64,000 nucleotides of DNA from Candidatus Vicinibacter affinis (GTDB lineage: Bacteria > Bacteroidota > Bacteroidia > Chitinophagales > Saprospiraceae), in contig JADJNH010000005.1 of the NCBI GenBank assembly GCA_016714365.1, forward strand, positions 2,952,501-3,016,500, read 5' to 3'. This document shows, piece after piece, positions 27,461-36,451 of the stretch. The translations under genes and the position numbers were made by a program. Below the pieces are notes generated by a model that was not told the DNA's origin, did not search any database, and saw only the letters and a program-made list of their open reading frames with translations. Within the stretch, counting starts at the first letter, position 1; every line of letters starts with the position of its first letter.

Positions 27461-28570
27461 CTACAAATTTTGAACTATAATTCCATTTCGAATCCGCGGT
27501 TCAAACCATGTACTTTTAGGTGGTAAAATTTTTCCCGTATCTGCTGTTTTTACAAAATCCCTAGATTTAACAGGAAAGAAGCTAAATCCAATCAGGTTTT
27601 GATTCTCATTGATACCTTTCAAAATTGGTTTTACGCCTTTGATCCCTTCCACATACTGAATTCTAGGATCAGATCTGACTTCCAAAACTTTAAAAACCTT
27701 TGTTAAAACATAATCATTGAACAAATCAATATCATAGACTATTTGATTAGATTTCTTATTTTGTGCAACTATTTTCTTGTTCCATATTATTGAATAATGA
27801 CCCTTTGACGTGTACATTATAAATTCATGTTTTTTCATGGGCAGCCTTACACTGCGCAATTTTTTAACATCAGACCAACCTTTTAGATGTTTTAACAAAA
27901 ATGGTAGTTCATCAATATTTGATAGTGAAAACATTCGATTGTAAGACATAATACTTAATTCCTTCAAATCGAACAAAGCACAAAGAATATAATTAAGGCC
28001 ATGATTTTTTAACTCCGGACTTTGCTCAAGGATATAGCTTACTGCAGCCATTCTGTGGTGCCCATCTGCTATATAGGATTTATTTACGAATTTATCAAAC
28101 AGTTTCTGAAAAGCCTTAATTTCACTTTCTTTGGTAATTGCATAGAGTTCATGGATTTGTTTTTCCTTGGAAAATTCAAGTACAAATTTGGGACTCCTAT
28201 TATGAAAGCCTTCCATAATCAACTCTCTCAATTTGGGAGTTGATTTATAAGTAAGCAATACGGGCTTAATTATTGCATTACGCTCTAAAGTTAATTTAAC
28301 AATGTTTTCCTCTTGTTTCAATAAAGTATTCTCGTGCTTTTTTATATTGCCCTTCAAATATTCTTCTATGTCCACTCCAGCCAGCACACCATGATATTGG
28401 CGTTTCTTAGCAAGAATCCTGTACAAAAAAATAGTGCTTTTTTTACCTTCTAAAAAAATTCCTTCACTCATTTTTTGAGGGAAGTTATCTTTAATGGTCT
28501 CAAAAAACTCCGCAGAATTTTCAACTCTAACAAGGTCGGGAAAAGAATAACTTATAGGTTTTATTTGCAC
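27461..28570 (-). CDS. DUF1015 family protein
   Basis: 369-residue protein of the widespread DUF1015 family, recognisable by the YIADGHHRMAAVSYILEQ motif near residue 165 and the N-terminal KPISYSFPD...EFFETIKDNFP region. No biochemical role is established for the family; a ParB-like or kinase-associated fold has been proposed for related sequences. It is 13 nt upstream of the amidohydrolase gene on the same strand, so the two are likely co-transcribed. Confidence 0.85.
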   Translation of the reverse strand: MQIKPISYSFPDLVRVENSAEFFETIKDNFPQKMSEGIFLEGKKSTIFLYRILAKKRQYHGVLAGVDIEEYLKGNIKKHENTLLKQEENIVKLTLERNAIIKPVLLTYKSTPKLRELIMEGFHNRSPKFVLEFSKEKQIHELYAITKESEIKAFQKLFDKFVNKSYIADGHHRMAAVSYILEQSPELKNHGLNYILCALFDLKELSIMSYNRMFSLSNIDELPFLLKHLKGWSDVKKLRSVRLPMKKHEFIMYTSKGHYSIIWNKKIVAQNKKSNQIVYDIDLFNDYVLTKVFKVLEVRSDPRIQYVEGIKGVKPILKGINENQNLIGFSFFPVKSRDFVKTADTGKILPPKSTWFEPRIRNGIIVQNL

Positions 28571-28630
28571 TTTAAATTTTTGGAGGCATTAAAGAATAAC
28601 AGGAAGAGAAATTTCAATGATGATATATGG

Positions 28631-29740
28631 CTATTTCCCTTTGTAAAATGGTAGTTTCACTACTTCTGCCTTTAAGTTTTTTGATCCAACCGAAACAAAT
28701 ACAATACTACCCTCGGCAGAATATTCATTTGGCACGTAACATAGTCCAATAGAACAATTCAAAGATGGAGATGATGTCCCTGACGTAACGACTCCAATTT
28801 CTTTTCCACTTTCATCAACCACAATGTACCCATGTCTAGGCACTCTTCTGTCTTCCAATTTGATTGCAACTAATTTCTTCTTTACCCCTTTTGCTTTAAG
28901 TTCAAGCATTAAATCGCGGCCGATAAATTCACCTTTATTCAATTTAGTAATCCATCCTAAACCAGCTTCTAAAGGTGATGTTGTATCATCAATGTCATTT
29001 CCATACAAGCAGAATCCCATTTCCAATCTAAGTGTATCTCTTGCACCAAGTCCAATTGGCAAAAGTCCCTTTGGGTTTCCAATTCTAAATACCTCATTCC
29101 AAATATGAGCTATTTGACTGTTTTCAGCATAAATTTCAAAACCACCACTCCCTGTGTAACCTGTTGCAGATATCAAAACATTGTCAACACCGGCAAATCG
29201 TCCCTTTCGAAAGGAGTAATAAGGAATTGATGATAATTCAATATCTGTAAGTTCCTGTAATAATCCAACAACGCCGGGACCTTGGATTGCCAGAAGTCCT
29301 GTCTCATTTGAAATATCAATCACTCTTGTATCAAATGAATTATGAATGTTAATCCAATCCAAATCCTTCTGAATATTGGAAGCGTTCACAACCAGCATAT
29401 AGGCCTTTTCTCCTTCAGCGCATTGGTCTTCAGAAAGTCGGTATACCAATAAATCATCCACAATTCCTCCTGTCAAATTTGGCATACAAGAATATTGTGC
29501 CTGGCCTATTTCAAGTTTTGAGACATCATTTGAGGTGACTTTTTGAATCAAGTCAAATGCTTGTTTTCCCTTAATAATAAATTCACCCATGTGTGACACA
29601 TCAAACATCCCGGCGAAATTTCTAACTGCATCATGTTCCTCTTTTATTCCAGAATATGATATTGGCATATTATACCCTGCAAACTCAGCCATTTTCGCTC
29701 CAAGTGCAATATGTATTTCTGTAAGCGCTGTATTTTTCAT
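28631..29740 (-). CDS. gcvT: Glycine cleavage system T protein (aminomethyltransferase)
   Basis: Folate-dependent aminomethyltransferase of the glycine cleavage complex. The N-terminus (TALTEIHIALGAKMAEFAGY), FDVSHMGEF, GYTGSGGFEIY and RDTLRLEMGFCLYGND are diagnostic, and the C-terminal barrel VTSGTSSPSLNCSIGLCYV is complete. Normal length at 369 residues. No other glycine cleavage gene is adjacent, a common arrangement in Bacteroidota. Confidence 0.96.
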   Translation of the reverse strand: MKNTALTEIHIALGAKMAEFAGYNMPISYSGIKEEHDAVRNFAGMFDVSHMGEFIIKGKQAFDLIQKVTSNDVSKLEIGQAQYSCMPNLTGGIVDDLLVYRLSEDQCAEGEKAYMLVVNASNIQKDLDWINIHNSFDTRVIDISNETGLLAIQGPGVVGLLQELTDIELSSIPYYSFRKGRFAGVDNVLISATGYTGSGGFEIYAENSQIAHIWNEVFRIGNPKGLLPIGLGARDTLRLEMGFCLYGNDIDDTTSPLEAGLGWITKLNKGEFIGRDLMLELKAKGVKKKLVAIKLEDRRVPRHGYIVVDESGKEIGVVTSGTSSPSLNCSIGLCYVPNEYSAEGSIVFVSVGSKNLKAEVVKLPFYKGK

Positions 29741-29757
29741 AAATTATCTTGAGTTAA

Positions 29758-31767
29758 TTAAGTCTTTAATTTTATACTAAGAATTTTATCACCGACATTC
29801 ATAATGCTCATAACATCATTCCCTTTTATCATTTTTCCAAAAACAGAATAATGACCATCAAGATGTGGTGCAGGCGAAAAGCTAATAAAAAACTGACTGC
29901 ATTCTGTATCCGCGCCTGCGCTTGCCATCCCCAAAATTCCTTCTTCTTGAAAATTTAAAAATCTCGAAGACTCCATTCTAATAGTATAATCAAGACTTCC
30001 ATAACCATCCCCTCTTGGACATCCTGCTTGAATGACAAAATTTGGCACAACCCGGTGAACAAATTTATCTTTAAAAAAATCCTTCTGTATCAAATCAATA
30101 AAATTTGAGACCGTACCAGGAGCAAATTTAGGATACAATTCTAATTCCAGAACTCCTTTGTCTGTTTCAATCTCAACAGAAATTGTGTCAGACTTTTCAG
30201 CCAATAAAGACCAATTAATGGGATGATTAAAAACAGGTATTATTGTATTTGCCTTCCTTTTACCACTTTTAGCCAAGTATTTTTCTAGATCATTATATGT
30301 TTCAACATCTCTTGGCAATGACAATAATTTCATGGCCTCTTTGAATGAAGAGTCTGGTTTAAAATAATATTTCAACAGTCCGGATTCCTGATAAAAATGC
30401 TCGGCCATTATAGATAGACTGCCCAAATCTGATTTTGCAATAGCTGATTGCAGATGAGTTGAAATAATTTTATAAATGGGGTTTTTGGCACCCTTATAGA
30501 TGACAGAAAATAATGGATGTTTTGTGCTTTTTAATATAGTCTCTGTAGTAGTTAAGTCTATGATTGCAGCAGGACTTTGTTCTGCTATCCTTATTAGGTA
30601 TTGAATTTCCTTTGGATCACGCCACAAGCATTTAAGATAAGCTGATTTTTCATATGGATTTTTTGAGGATGCCACTAAACCCTTAATCTGATTAATTAAG
30701 ATTTCGCGAGTTAACTTTTTATACCCGGGGACAATTCTCAATATTGCATCATACACAACGCTCTTAACTTGCCATGACAAACCGCCTTGTTGAAGTATAG
30801 CTCCAAGAGCTTCTTCATGCAATTCGTTACCATTTTCCAAAAAATATTGCGCTCCCAAATAAGCCACATGAATGGAAGGATTTTGTATAGCCTTTAAAGC
30901 AAGCCCAGATGCATTACCTGTTTTAAAATTTTGAAGACCTTTTATAATATTAACTTGAATTCTTTGATCTAACCCACGCCTGTATAATTCTTCCAACTCA
31001 GTCAAAGCATTCTGACTCCCCACGCGGGCTAATGCCGTTACTAAACACATTCTTACATTGGGATTTTTTTCTTCATAACAAGCTGATTTTATCAAATCAA
31101 AATAAGGCTTGGTGTCAATTTCTCTAAACCGTTGGAGACAATGTGCTGCTATTAACCTAGCTTCATCAGAATATTTTCTTTGGGTAGCATATTCGACCAA
31201 TCTAGGAAAGGATTGCGCACAAAATTTACCTCTTAACCCAAATCTGTAAATTGACAATATCTGTCCGAGAATATAAGCCGTATCTTTAGATTGGTATGAT
31301 TTTACATTGCAAATCATTTGAAGAGTTGAATCCCCTCCGCATTTGCCAAGGGCTTCAAGTATCATCATATTTGTTTTTAGGAAAAGGCCTGTAGAATCTA
31401 CGGGTATGAATGCTTTTATCAATTCCTTTTCAGCTGACTGATGTCCTATTTGTCCTAAAGCCCAGACGGCTGCTTGTCTGACCTCTTGAAACGGATCCAA
31501 CATCAGCTCAGACAATACATGGACAGAAGTTGAATCATGATATGAGCCAAAAGCCTCGGCAGAAAGTATTCTGTACTTCGCTTGCTCATTATTCAAAAAT
31601 AATTTAAGAGAATCAGAATTCCTTTTGTCCCTAGCTTCAAAAATCTGTTTTACAACAGGGTCTTTAAGTGAATATTCCAAGGAAGAAGAAACATTTTCAA
31701 TAGGAGGAAAGCATGAATTCAGGGAGCATGCAAGCATTGCGAAACCTAGAATTCTTATCATCATCAT
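29758..31767 (-). CDS. HEAT-repeat lipoprotein with C-terminal cyclophilin (peptidyl-prolyl isomerase)
   Basis: Predicted lipoprotein (MLACSLNSC lipobox, Cys about residue 19). Residues 50-500 are HEAT-type helical repeats (LMLDPFQEVRQAAVWALGQIGHQSAEKELI and similar units). Residues 530-669 form a cyclophilin domain (GVLELELYPKFAPGTVSNFI, FHRVVPNFVIQAG-like FVHRVVPNFVIQAG, GMASAGADTECSQFFIS, LDGHYSVFGKMIKG). It is likely to act in the periplasm or at the inner face of the outer membrane as a folding factor. Scaffold plus isomerase in one chain is uncommon outside this phylum. Confidence 0.85.
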   Translation of the reverse strand: MMMIRILGFAMLACSLNSCFPPIENVSSSLEYSLKDPVVKQIFEARDKRNSDSLKLFLNNEQAKYRILSAEAFGSYHDSTSVHVLSELMLDPFQEVRQAAVWALGQIGHQSAEKELIKAFIPVDSTGLFLKTNMMILEALGKCGGDSTLQMICNVKSYQSKDTAYILGQILSIYRFGLRGKFCAQSFPRLVEYATQRKYSDEARLIAAHCLQRFREIDTKPYFDLIKSACYEEKNPNVRMCLVTALARVGSQNALTELEELYRRGLDQRIQVNIIKGLQNFKTGNASGLALKAIQNPSIHVAYLGAQYFLENGNELHEEALGAILQQGGLSWQVKSVVYDAILRIVPGYKKLTREILINQIKGLVASSKNPYEKSAYLKCLWRDPKEIQYLIRIAEQSPAAIIDLTTTETILKSTKHPLFSVIYKGAKNPIYKIISTHLQSAIAKSDLGSLSIMAEHFYQESGLLKYYFKPDSSFKEAMKLLSLPRDVETYNDLEKYLAKSGKRKANTIIPVFNHPINWSLLAEKSDTISVEIETDKGVLELELYPKFAPGTVSNFIDLIQKDFFKDKFVHRVVPNFVIQAGCPRGDGYGSLDYTIRMESSRFLNFQEEGILGMASAGADTECSQFFISFSPAPHLDGHYSVFGKMIKGNDVMSIMNVGDKILSIKLKT

Positions 31768-31878
31768 TTTTATCTATCAATTGGCTTTATGCCAAACTTA
31801 TGTTTCATAAGTAAGTTTAAAATTCATCTAATTAATCAATCATGAAAATGTATCACAATTGAAAAATCATTCTGAAAA

Positions 31879-32319
31879 TTATTCTTCAATTATACGCTCT
31901 TCGTTGTCCTCTTCTTCAAACTGAGAATTTGGTCTTGCATCCTCATTTTGAACAGGGGCTTCTCGCTCCTTGGCTTTTACACTTTTTGTTGCATGAGGAA
32001 CTAAGAGTAATCTTTGTTTATCAATCAACTCTCCTGTAACTGAGCAAATACCATAAGACTTATTTTTAATCCTAACCAAAGCCAGCTCAAGGTTTTGAAC
32101 AAACTGGCGTTGTCTTTCAGCCATTTTGGTCAGAAACTCGATATCTGTATGAATGGAGCTGTCGTCAAACCAATCACCACCTTGCTCATCGGCCATATTC
32201 TCCCGCATCTCCATGATCTGCTGCTCTATGCCCTGTAACTCGGATTTGGCACTCACCAATTTTTCATCAATCAGGGCCTTAAACTCTTCTAACTCTTCAT
32301 CAGAATATCTGGTCTTCAT
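31879..32319 (-). CDS. TraR/DksA-family protein with degenerate zinc finger
   Basis: 146-residue DksA-like regulator that probably binds the RNA polymerase secondary channel. The coiled coil covers residues 8-90 (EELEEFKALIDEKLVSAKSELQGIEQQI), and the C-terminal region YGICSVTGELIDKQRLLLVPHATKSV matches the DksA finger but keeps only one of the four cysteines. This loss is usual for the Bacteroidota branch. The acidic tail EEEDNEERIIEE is lineage-specific. Confidence 0.88.
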   Translation of the reverse strand: MKTRYSDEELEEFKALIDEKLVSAKSELQGIEQQIMEMRENMADEQGGDWFDDSSIHTDIEFLTKMAERQRQFVQNLELALVRIKNKSYGICSVTGELIDKQRLLLVPHATKSVKAKEREAPVQNEDARPNSQFEEEDNEERIIEE

Positions 32320-32519
32320 ATGTTTGAATTTGCCCGCAAAATTAAGTAGAACTACAATCTTTATTGCTTTTTTAGCGGAATTAATAATATTACTTATTTA
32401 TTAAATATAAAAATTGTCTATTATCAACTAGTTATAATTATTATAAAAAAAACAATTGATGGTAATGATCAAAATGTATCGCTTTCATTGTTAATCATTT
32501 AAGCTTAAACTGGGCGCAG

Positions 32520-33455
32520 TTAAACGATGGGGGTGAGTTTTGCCAACATTTCTTTTGTCATGGCGGCAAGATTATAATTAGGCTTCCAATCCCAATCTAC
32601 ACGGGCTTCGGAATCATCTATTGACTCTGCCCAAGATTCAGCTATACCTTGTCGAAAATCAGGGTGGTATTCAATTTTAAAATCTGATATACTTTTAGTG
32701 ATTTCATTGGCAAGTTCACCTGGTGTAAAATCCATTCCAACCAGATTATAACCCGATCGTAAGCTCAACCTCGAACCATCAGCCTCCATCAATTCAATGG
32801 TTGCTCGAATAGCATCGTCCATATAAATCATTGGAAGCCTTGTGTTTTCTTTTAAAAAACAGCTGTATTTTTTATGTTTTATTGCCTCATGGAAAATTTC
32901 CACCGCATAATCTGTTGTTCCTCCTTCGGGTAGTGATTGCCATCCTATCACACCTGGATATCTAAGAGATCTAACATCGAGACCAAACTTCTTAAAATAA
33001 TATTCACACCACATCTCTCCGGCAATTTTGCTTATACCATACACTGTGGTTGGCATAAAACTTGCAAACTGCGGGGTATTTTGTTTAGGTGTGCTCGGCC
33101 CATAAATTGCTATCGAACTTGGAAAAAAAATGCGCTCTAATTTTCTTTCCACACCAACATCTAAAACATTAAGAAGTCCTTGCATATTAATTTTCCAGGT
33201 AAGAGCAGGATTCTTCTCGCCACTTGCAGAGAGTATGGCTGCAAGATGATAAATTTGACTTATCTTGTATTCGTCAACCACTTGTGATATAAGGTCCTTA
33301 TCCAAGACATCAATTATTAAAAAATTCTTTTGCTTCTCTTTTGGTTCTCTGACATCAGAAGTAATAATTTCATCCGGGCCATACTTGTCCATCAGTGCTT
33401 TGGCCAAAACAGTTCCAATTTGACCATTTGAACCCAGCATTAGAATTTTAGCCAT
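32520..33455 (-). CDS. SDR-type L-threonine 3-dehydrogenase (NAD-dependent epimerase/dehydratase family)
   Basis: Extended short-chain dehydrogenase of 311 residues. The NAD-binding motif is LGSNGQIGTVLA and the catalytic pair is Tyr-x3-Lys in TVYGISKIAGE. The stretch LPEGGTTDYAVEIFHEAIKH with ENTRLPMIYMDDAIRATIELM is characteristic of the UDP-galactose-epimerase-like threonine dehydrogenases of Bacteroidota, which convert threonine to 2-amino-3-ketobutyrate. No 2-amino-3-ketobutyrate ligase gene is adjacent. Substrate is inferred by family resemblance. Confidence 0.85.
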   Translation of the reverse strand: MAKILMLGSNGQIGTVLAKALMDKYGPDEIITSDVREPKEKQKNFLIIDVLDKDLISQVVDEYKISQIYHLAAILSASGEKNPALTWKINMQGLLNVLDVGVERKLERIFFPSSIAIYGPSTPKQNTPQFASFMPTTVYGISKIAGEMWCEYYFKKFGLDVRSLRYPGVIGWQSLPEGGTTDYAVEIFHEAIKHKKYSCFLKENTRLPMIYMDDAIRATIELMEADGSRLSLRSGYNLVGMDFTPGELANEITKSISDFKIEYHPDFRQGIAESWAESIDDSEARVDWDWKPNYNLAAMTKEMLAKLTPIV

Positions 33456-33496
33456 ATTCAGGGAAGTTTTAGATTTAAAGGGACAAACATAAAAAA

Positions 33497-33530
33497 AACC
33501 ATATGTAATTTAGCAAAATCACATATGGTT
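33497..33530 (-). terminator. Terminator after the coiled-coil protein gene
   Basis: A perfect 10-bp inverted repeat AACCATATGT / ACATATGGTT, followed on the minus strand by a run of T residues. It lies between the coiled-coil gene and threonine dehydrogenase, both minus strand. Confidence 0.8.
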
Positions 33531-33552
33531 CTTAAAATAATTCAGCTTGATA

Positions 33553-34533
33553 TTATTTAAGTTTAAAGGTGCCGGTACCTACCAGAAAGCCCTTATTGTA
33601 AATTTCAACTTGATACACCCCTTTTTGAAAAGCTCCAGGATTCTCATATTTTCCGCAAACTTCCTGAACGTCATTTTTGTAATTCACATTTGCTTTTGCA
33701 CTGTACTTAACTTGTTCACCTGTGGCTTCATTTTTAATAATACCTGAACCAGTAGATTCTATGGTTTGGGTTTCTCCAATCGGATTTATAATTCTAATAT
33801 AGAATGATTCATTACCTGCATCTGCATTTGCATTGTTGGTCGTTTTAAAACAGACTTCAACAAAATCAACATCTTTGGCCTTAGATTTTCCTGATGGCTT
33901 CTTACCTTCCTTATTCTGATATCCTTCTGCAGATATTTTAGTCACCGCAATAGAAGATGCTCTGTTAACTTTTCGACTCAAACTCTCCCGTTCTTTACTG
34001 AGCGACTCCTTATCTGATGCCAAAGCATTTTTAGCTTCAGCAAGTTGTTGATTTTCAGCGCTTTTCATTTGAAGGTCTTTGGACAAATTTTCTTTTTCAA
34101 CCGTTAAATTCTGATTAGAGGCCGTCAATGACTGGTTTGCTTCCTTTAATTTGTTAATTTCTGCTACATATTCAGTGAGCTTCGCTTTCATGCCTTCCAT
34201 CTCTTTTCTAGCGACTCTTAAGTTTTTACTATCCCCTAATAACAAGGTTATTTTCTCCTTTTGCAACCTAAGTTCTTCCTTCTGAACTTCAATACTTTTA
34301 TTCAATTCCTCGTTATCTGTTTTCATGGTGTTGAGCTCAGCAACCGATTCCTGATATTGTTTTTCAAGCTCAACTTTGGCTTTGTCCAACTCAACAATTT
34401 CTGTTTCTTTGGCTAAATTATCCTTTTGCAGTCCTCTGTTGTTTACAAATTGATATACATTAGCACCAAAAAGGGCTAAAATTGCTACTAAAACAGCAGC
34501 TTTTAAATTCTGATTTGATCTGTTATCTGTCAT
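33553..34533 (-). CDS. Membrane-anchored coiled-coil protein
   Basis: 326-residue protein with one transmembrane helix at residues 12-30 and a long coiled coil (about 35-190, repeating LEKQYQESVAELNTM, EELNKSIEVQKEELRLQKEK). A C-terminal beta-rich domain (about 220-326) includes VCFKTTNNANADAGNESFYIRI and KGVYQVEIYNKGFLVGTGTFKL. No enzyme motif was recognised. The arrangement suggests an envelope structural or adaptor protein. It is followed by its own terminator. Confidence 0.7.
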   Translation of the reverse strand: MTDNRSNQNLKAAVLVAILALFGANVYQFVNNRGLQKDNLAKETEIVELDKAKVELEKQYQESVAELNTMKTDNEELNKSIEVQKEELRLQKEKITLLLGDSKNLRVARKEMEGMKAKLTEYVAEINKLKEANQSLTASNQNLTVEKENLSKDLQMKSAENQQLAEAKNALASDKESLSKERESLSRKVNRASSIAVTKISAEGYQNKEGKKPSGKSKAKDVDFVEVCFKTTNNANADAGNESFYIRIINPIGETQTIESTGSGIIKNEATGEQVKYSAKANVNYKNDVQEVCGKYENPGAFQKGVYQVEIYNKGFLVGTGTFKLK

Positions 34534-34628
34534 AATATCCTATTTGTTAAGACGTAAATTTACTTATTAATGAAAAAACAACCAAAATTATTGTCATTTA
34601 ATTATTAAACACACTAAATCAATGAATT

Positions 34629-35342
34629 ATGGACACTCGAAAAATCCTATTTTTAGACATCGAAACTGTAAGTTCGGTATCCTCATTTGATCAGCTCAGT
34701 CCGGAATGGCGGGACTTGTGGGTCTCGAAATCAAGATATTACCTTACCTCTGAACCACTTAAGTCACCAGCTGAAATCTACAGCGAAAAGGCAGCAATTT
34801 TTTCTGAATTTGGAAGGATTGTCTGCATAAGTATTGGTTTTTTCAAAGATGAGGTCTTCCGCATAAAAAGCTTTTTTGGCAATGATGAAAAAGTCATTTT
34901 AAGCCAGTTTTTTGATTTGGTTCTTAATCATTATAACAACCCCAATCTTTCCGGATTTTGTGGTCATAACATTAAGGAATTTGACATCCCTTACATTTGC
35001 AGAAGAGCAATTATAAATGGGTTGACTCTTCCTGCAATCTTTCAACTGAACAATAAAAAACCATGGGAAATTCAGCATATTGTGGACACAATGGAAATGT
35101 GGAAGTTTGGAGATTACAAGCATTTTACTTCTCTTGACTTACTGGCATCCTGCCTCCAATTACCCTCTTCGAAGTCCGATATTAGTGGAAAAGATGTTGG
35201 TAGAGTTTATTGGGAGGAAAAAGATTTACCAAGAATTTCTGAATATTGCATGAAGGATGTTATCCTGACCGCAAGAGTATACTTAAAACTAAAGTCTGGA
35301 AATAATTTATTGGACAATTCCATCTTGTACATTAAAGATTAG
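34629..35342 (+). CDS. Predicted 3'-5' exonuclease (PolB-like DEDDy type)
   Basis: 237-residue protein with the exonuclease I motif LFLDIETVSS (Asp and Glu near residues 10-12), motif II in CGHNIKEFDIPYICRRA, and motif III near YCMKDVILTARVY. The family resembles the proofreading domain of family B polymerases without a polymerase domain. It is likely a cytoplasmic single-strand DNA nuclease in repair or recombination. No operon partner. Confidence 0.85.
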   Translation: MDTRKILFLDIETVSSVSSFDQLSPEWRDLWVSKSRYYLTSEPLKSPAEIYSEKAAIFSEFGRIVCISIGFFKDEVFRIKSFFGNDEKVILSQFFDLVLNHYNNPNLSGFCGHNIKEFDIPYICRRAIINGLTLPAIFQLNNKKPWEIQHIVDTMEMWKFGDYKHFTSLDLLASCLQLPSSKSDISGKDVGRVYWEEKDLPRISEYCMKDVILTARVYLKLKSGNNLLDNSILYIKD

Positions 35343-35524
35343 GGATTTTAAATTAGAAAGATGCTTTAAGACACAACGCTAAATTGTGACGAGTTTAATA
35401 TTTATACATAAATTATTAAATACAAATACATTACACTTATAAATAAATTATATATGTAGTTAATTTGAACAGTAATATTATTTACATTATTTTTACAGTT
35501 ACACCAAAAACTAACTATTGACAG

Positions 35525-36418
35525 ATGAAGCAAAACATAGTTTTTATCATTTTATTTTTAGGCATAATTGGTTCAAATTCTGCACAAGATTGTATAGAAA
35601 CAATAAATAATAGCTTATCCATCGTATCTAAACAGAATTTTGGTGGAGCTGATTGCCTATTCACCATTCGCTTTTGTTTAAAAAAATCTACCACTGATGC
35701 AAAAACTGTTGAATTTGCAGTTAACCACACATATGGTACAATGACCAGGGTTAAAAATATTGAAACCCTCCCTGTAGGAACAGTTTTTTGTGAAGATTTT
35801 ACATTTGTGGCTGAGTGCAATTCTACGGCTTCTTTTCTTGCAGAAGGAAAGAGGTCTAATTTAACTGTTTGTGGAGTGATATCAGATTTTTTGATACTGC
35901 CTATTCGGTTAGTGGACTTTACTGCCGAAATTTCTAAAAATGGAAGCATTGAAATCAGATGGCAAACTGCAGTAGAACAAAATGTCTCTCATTTTGTAAT
36001 TGAAAAAAGTTTTGATGGCAGAAATTTTAAGGATTTTCAAAAGGTAAAAGCAGCTGGCAATTCTAATGTATTAAAGAACTATTATATTGAGACCTTGCCT
36101 ACAAATATAAATTTGGTTAATTACTTTAGATTAAAAATGTTTGATCTGGATGGATCCTACACAATTAGTAAAATTGCTAGCACCAAAAATGATAGAGCCA
36201 AGAAGTTGCGCATCTATCCCAATCCAGCTTCAGGTGTTTTAGTTGTTGAAGCAAGAGAAAATCTATCTCCTCAACTTTCTAAAATAACTGACCTCAATGG
36301 TAAAATAATTAATTGTCCAATCTTGAATGATCCATTAACTTTTGACATCAGCCAATTACAACCTGGTGTATATTTCTTGTTTGTTAATGAAGAAATTCAA
36401 AAATTTATTAAAGAATAG
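35525..36418 (+). CDS. Secreted protein with T9SS type A sorting domain
   Basis: 297-residue exported protein with a signal peptide (KQNIVFIILFLGIIGSNSAQ). A Cys-containing N-terminal part of unknown fold is followed by the fibronectin-like linker IEIRWQTAVEQNVSHFVIEKSFDGRNF. The C-terminal type A sorting domain reads LRIYPNPASGVLVVEA...ITDLNGKIIN...LQPGVYFLFVNEE. The passenger function is unknown. The sorting domain predicts export by the type IX system and attachment to the cell surface. Confidence 0.8.
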   Translation: MKQNIVFIILFLGIIGSNSAQDCIETINNSLSIVSKQNFGGADCLFTIRFCLKKSTTDAKTVEFAVNHTYGTMTRVKNIETLPVGTVFCEDFTFVAECNSTASFLAEGKRSNLTVCGVISDFLILPIRLVDFTAEISKNGSIEIRWQTAVEQNVSHFVIEKSFDGRNFKDFQKVKAAGNSNVLKNYYIETLPTNINLVNYFRLKMFDLDGSYTISKIASTKNDRAKKLRIYPNPASGVLVVEARENLSPQLSKITDLNGKIINCPILNDPLTFDISQLQPGVYFLFVNEEIQKFIKE

Positions 36419-36451
36419 GTCTTTAGAAATTAAGTTAATTGTTAAGTATTT

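Noticed and set aside
31879..32319. Loss of zinc-finger cysteines in DksA as a mutation
   Set aside because: This single-Cys form is usual for the Bacteroidota branch of the family.
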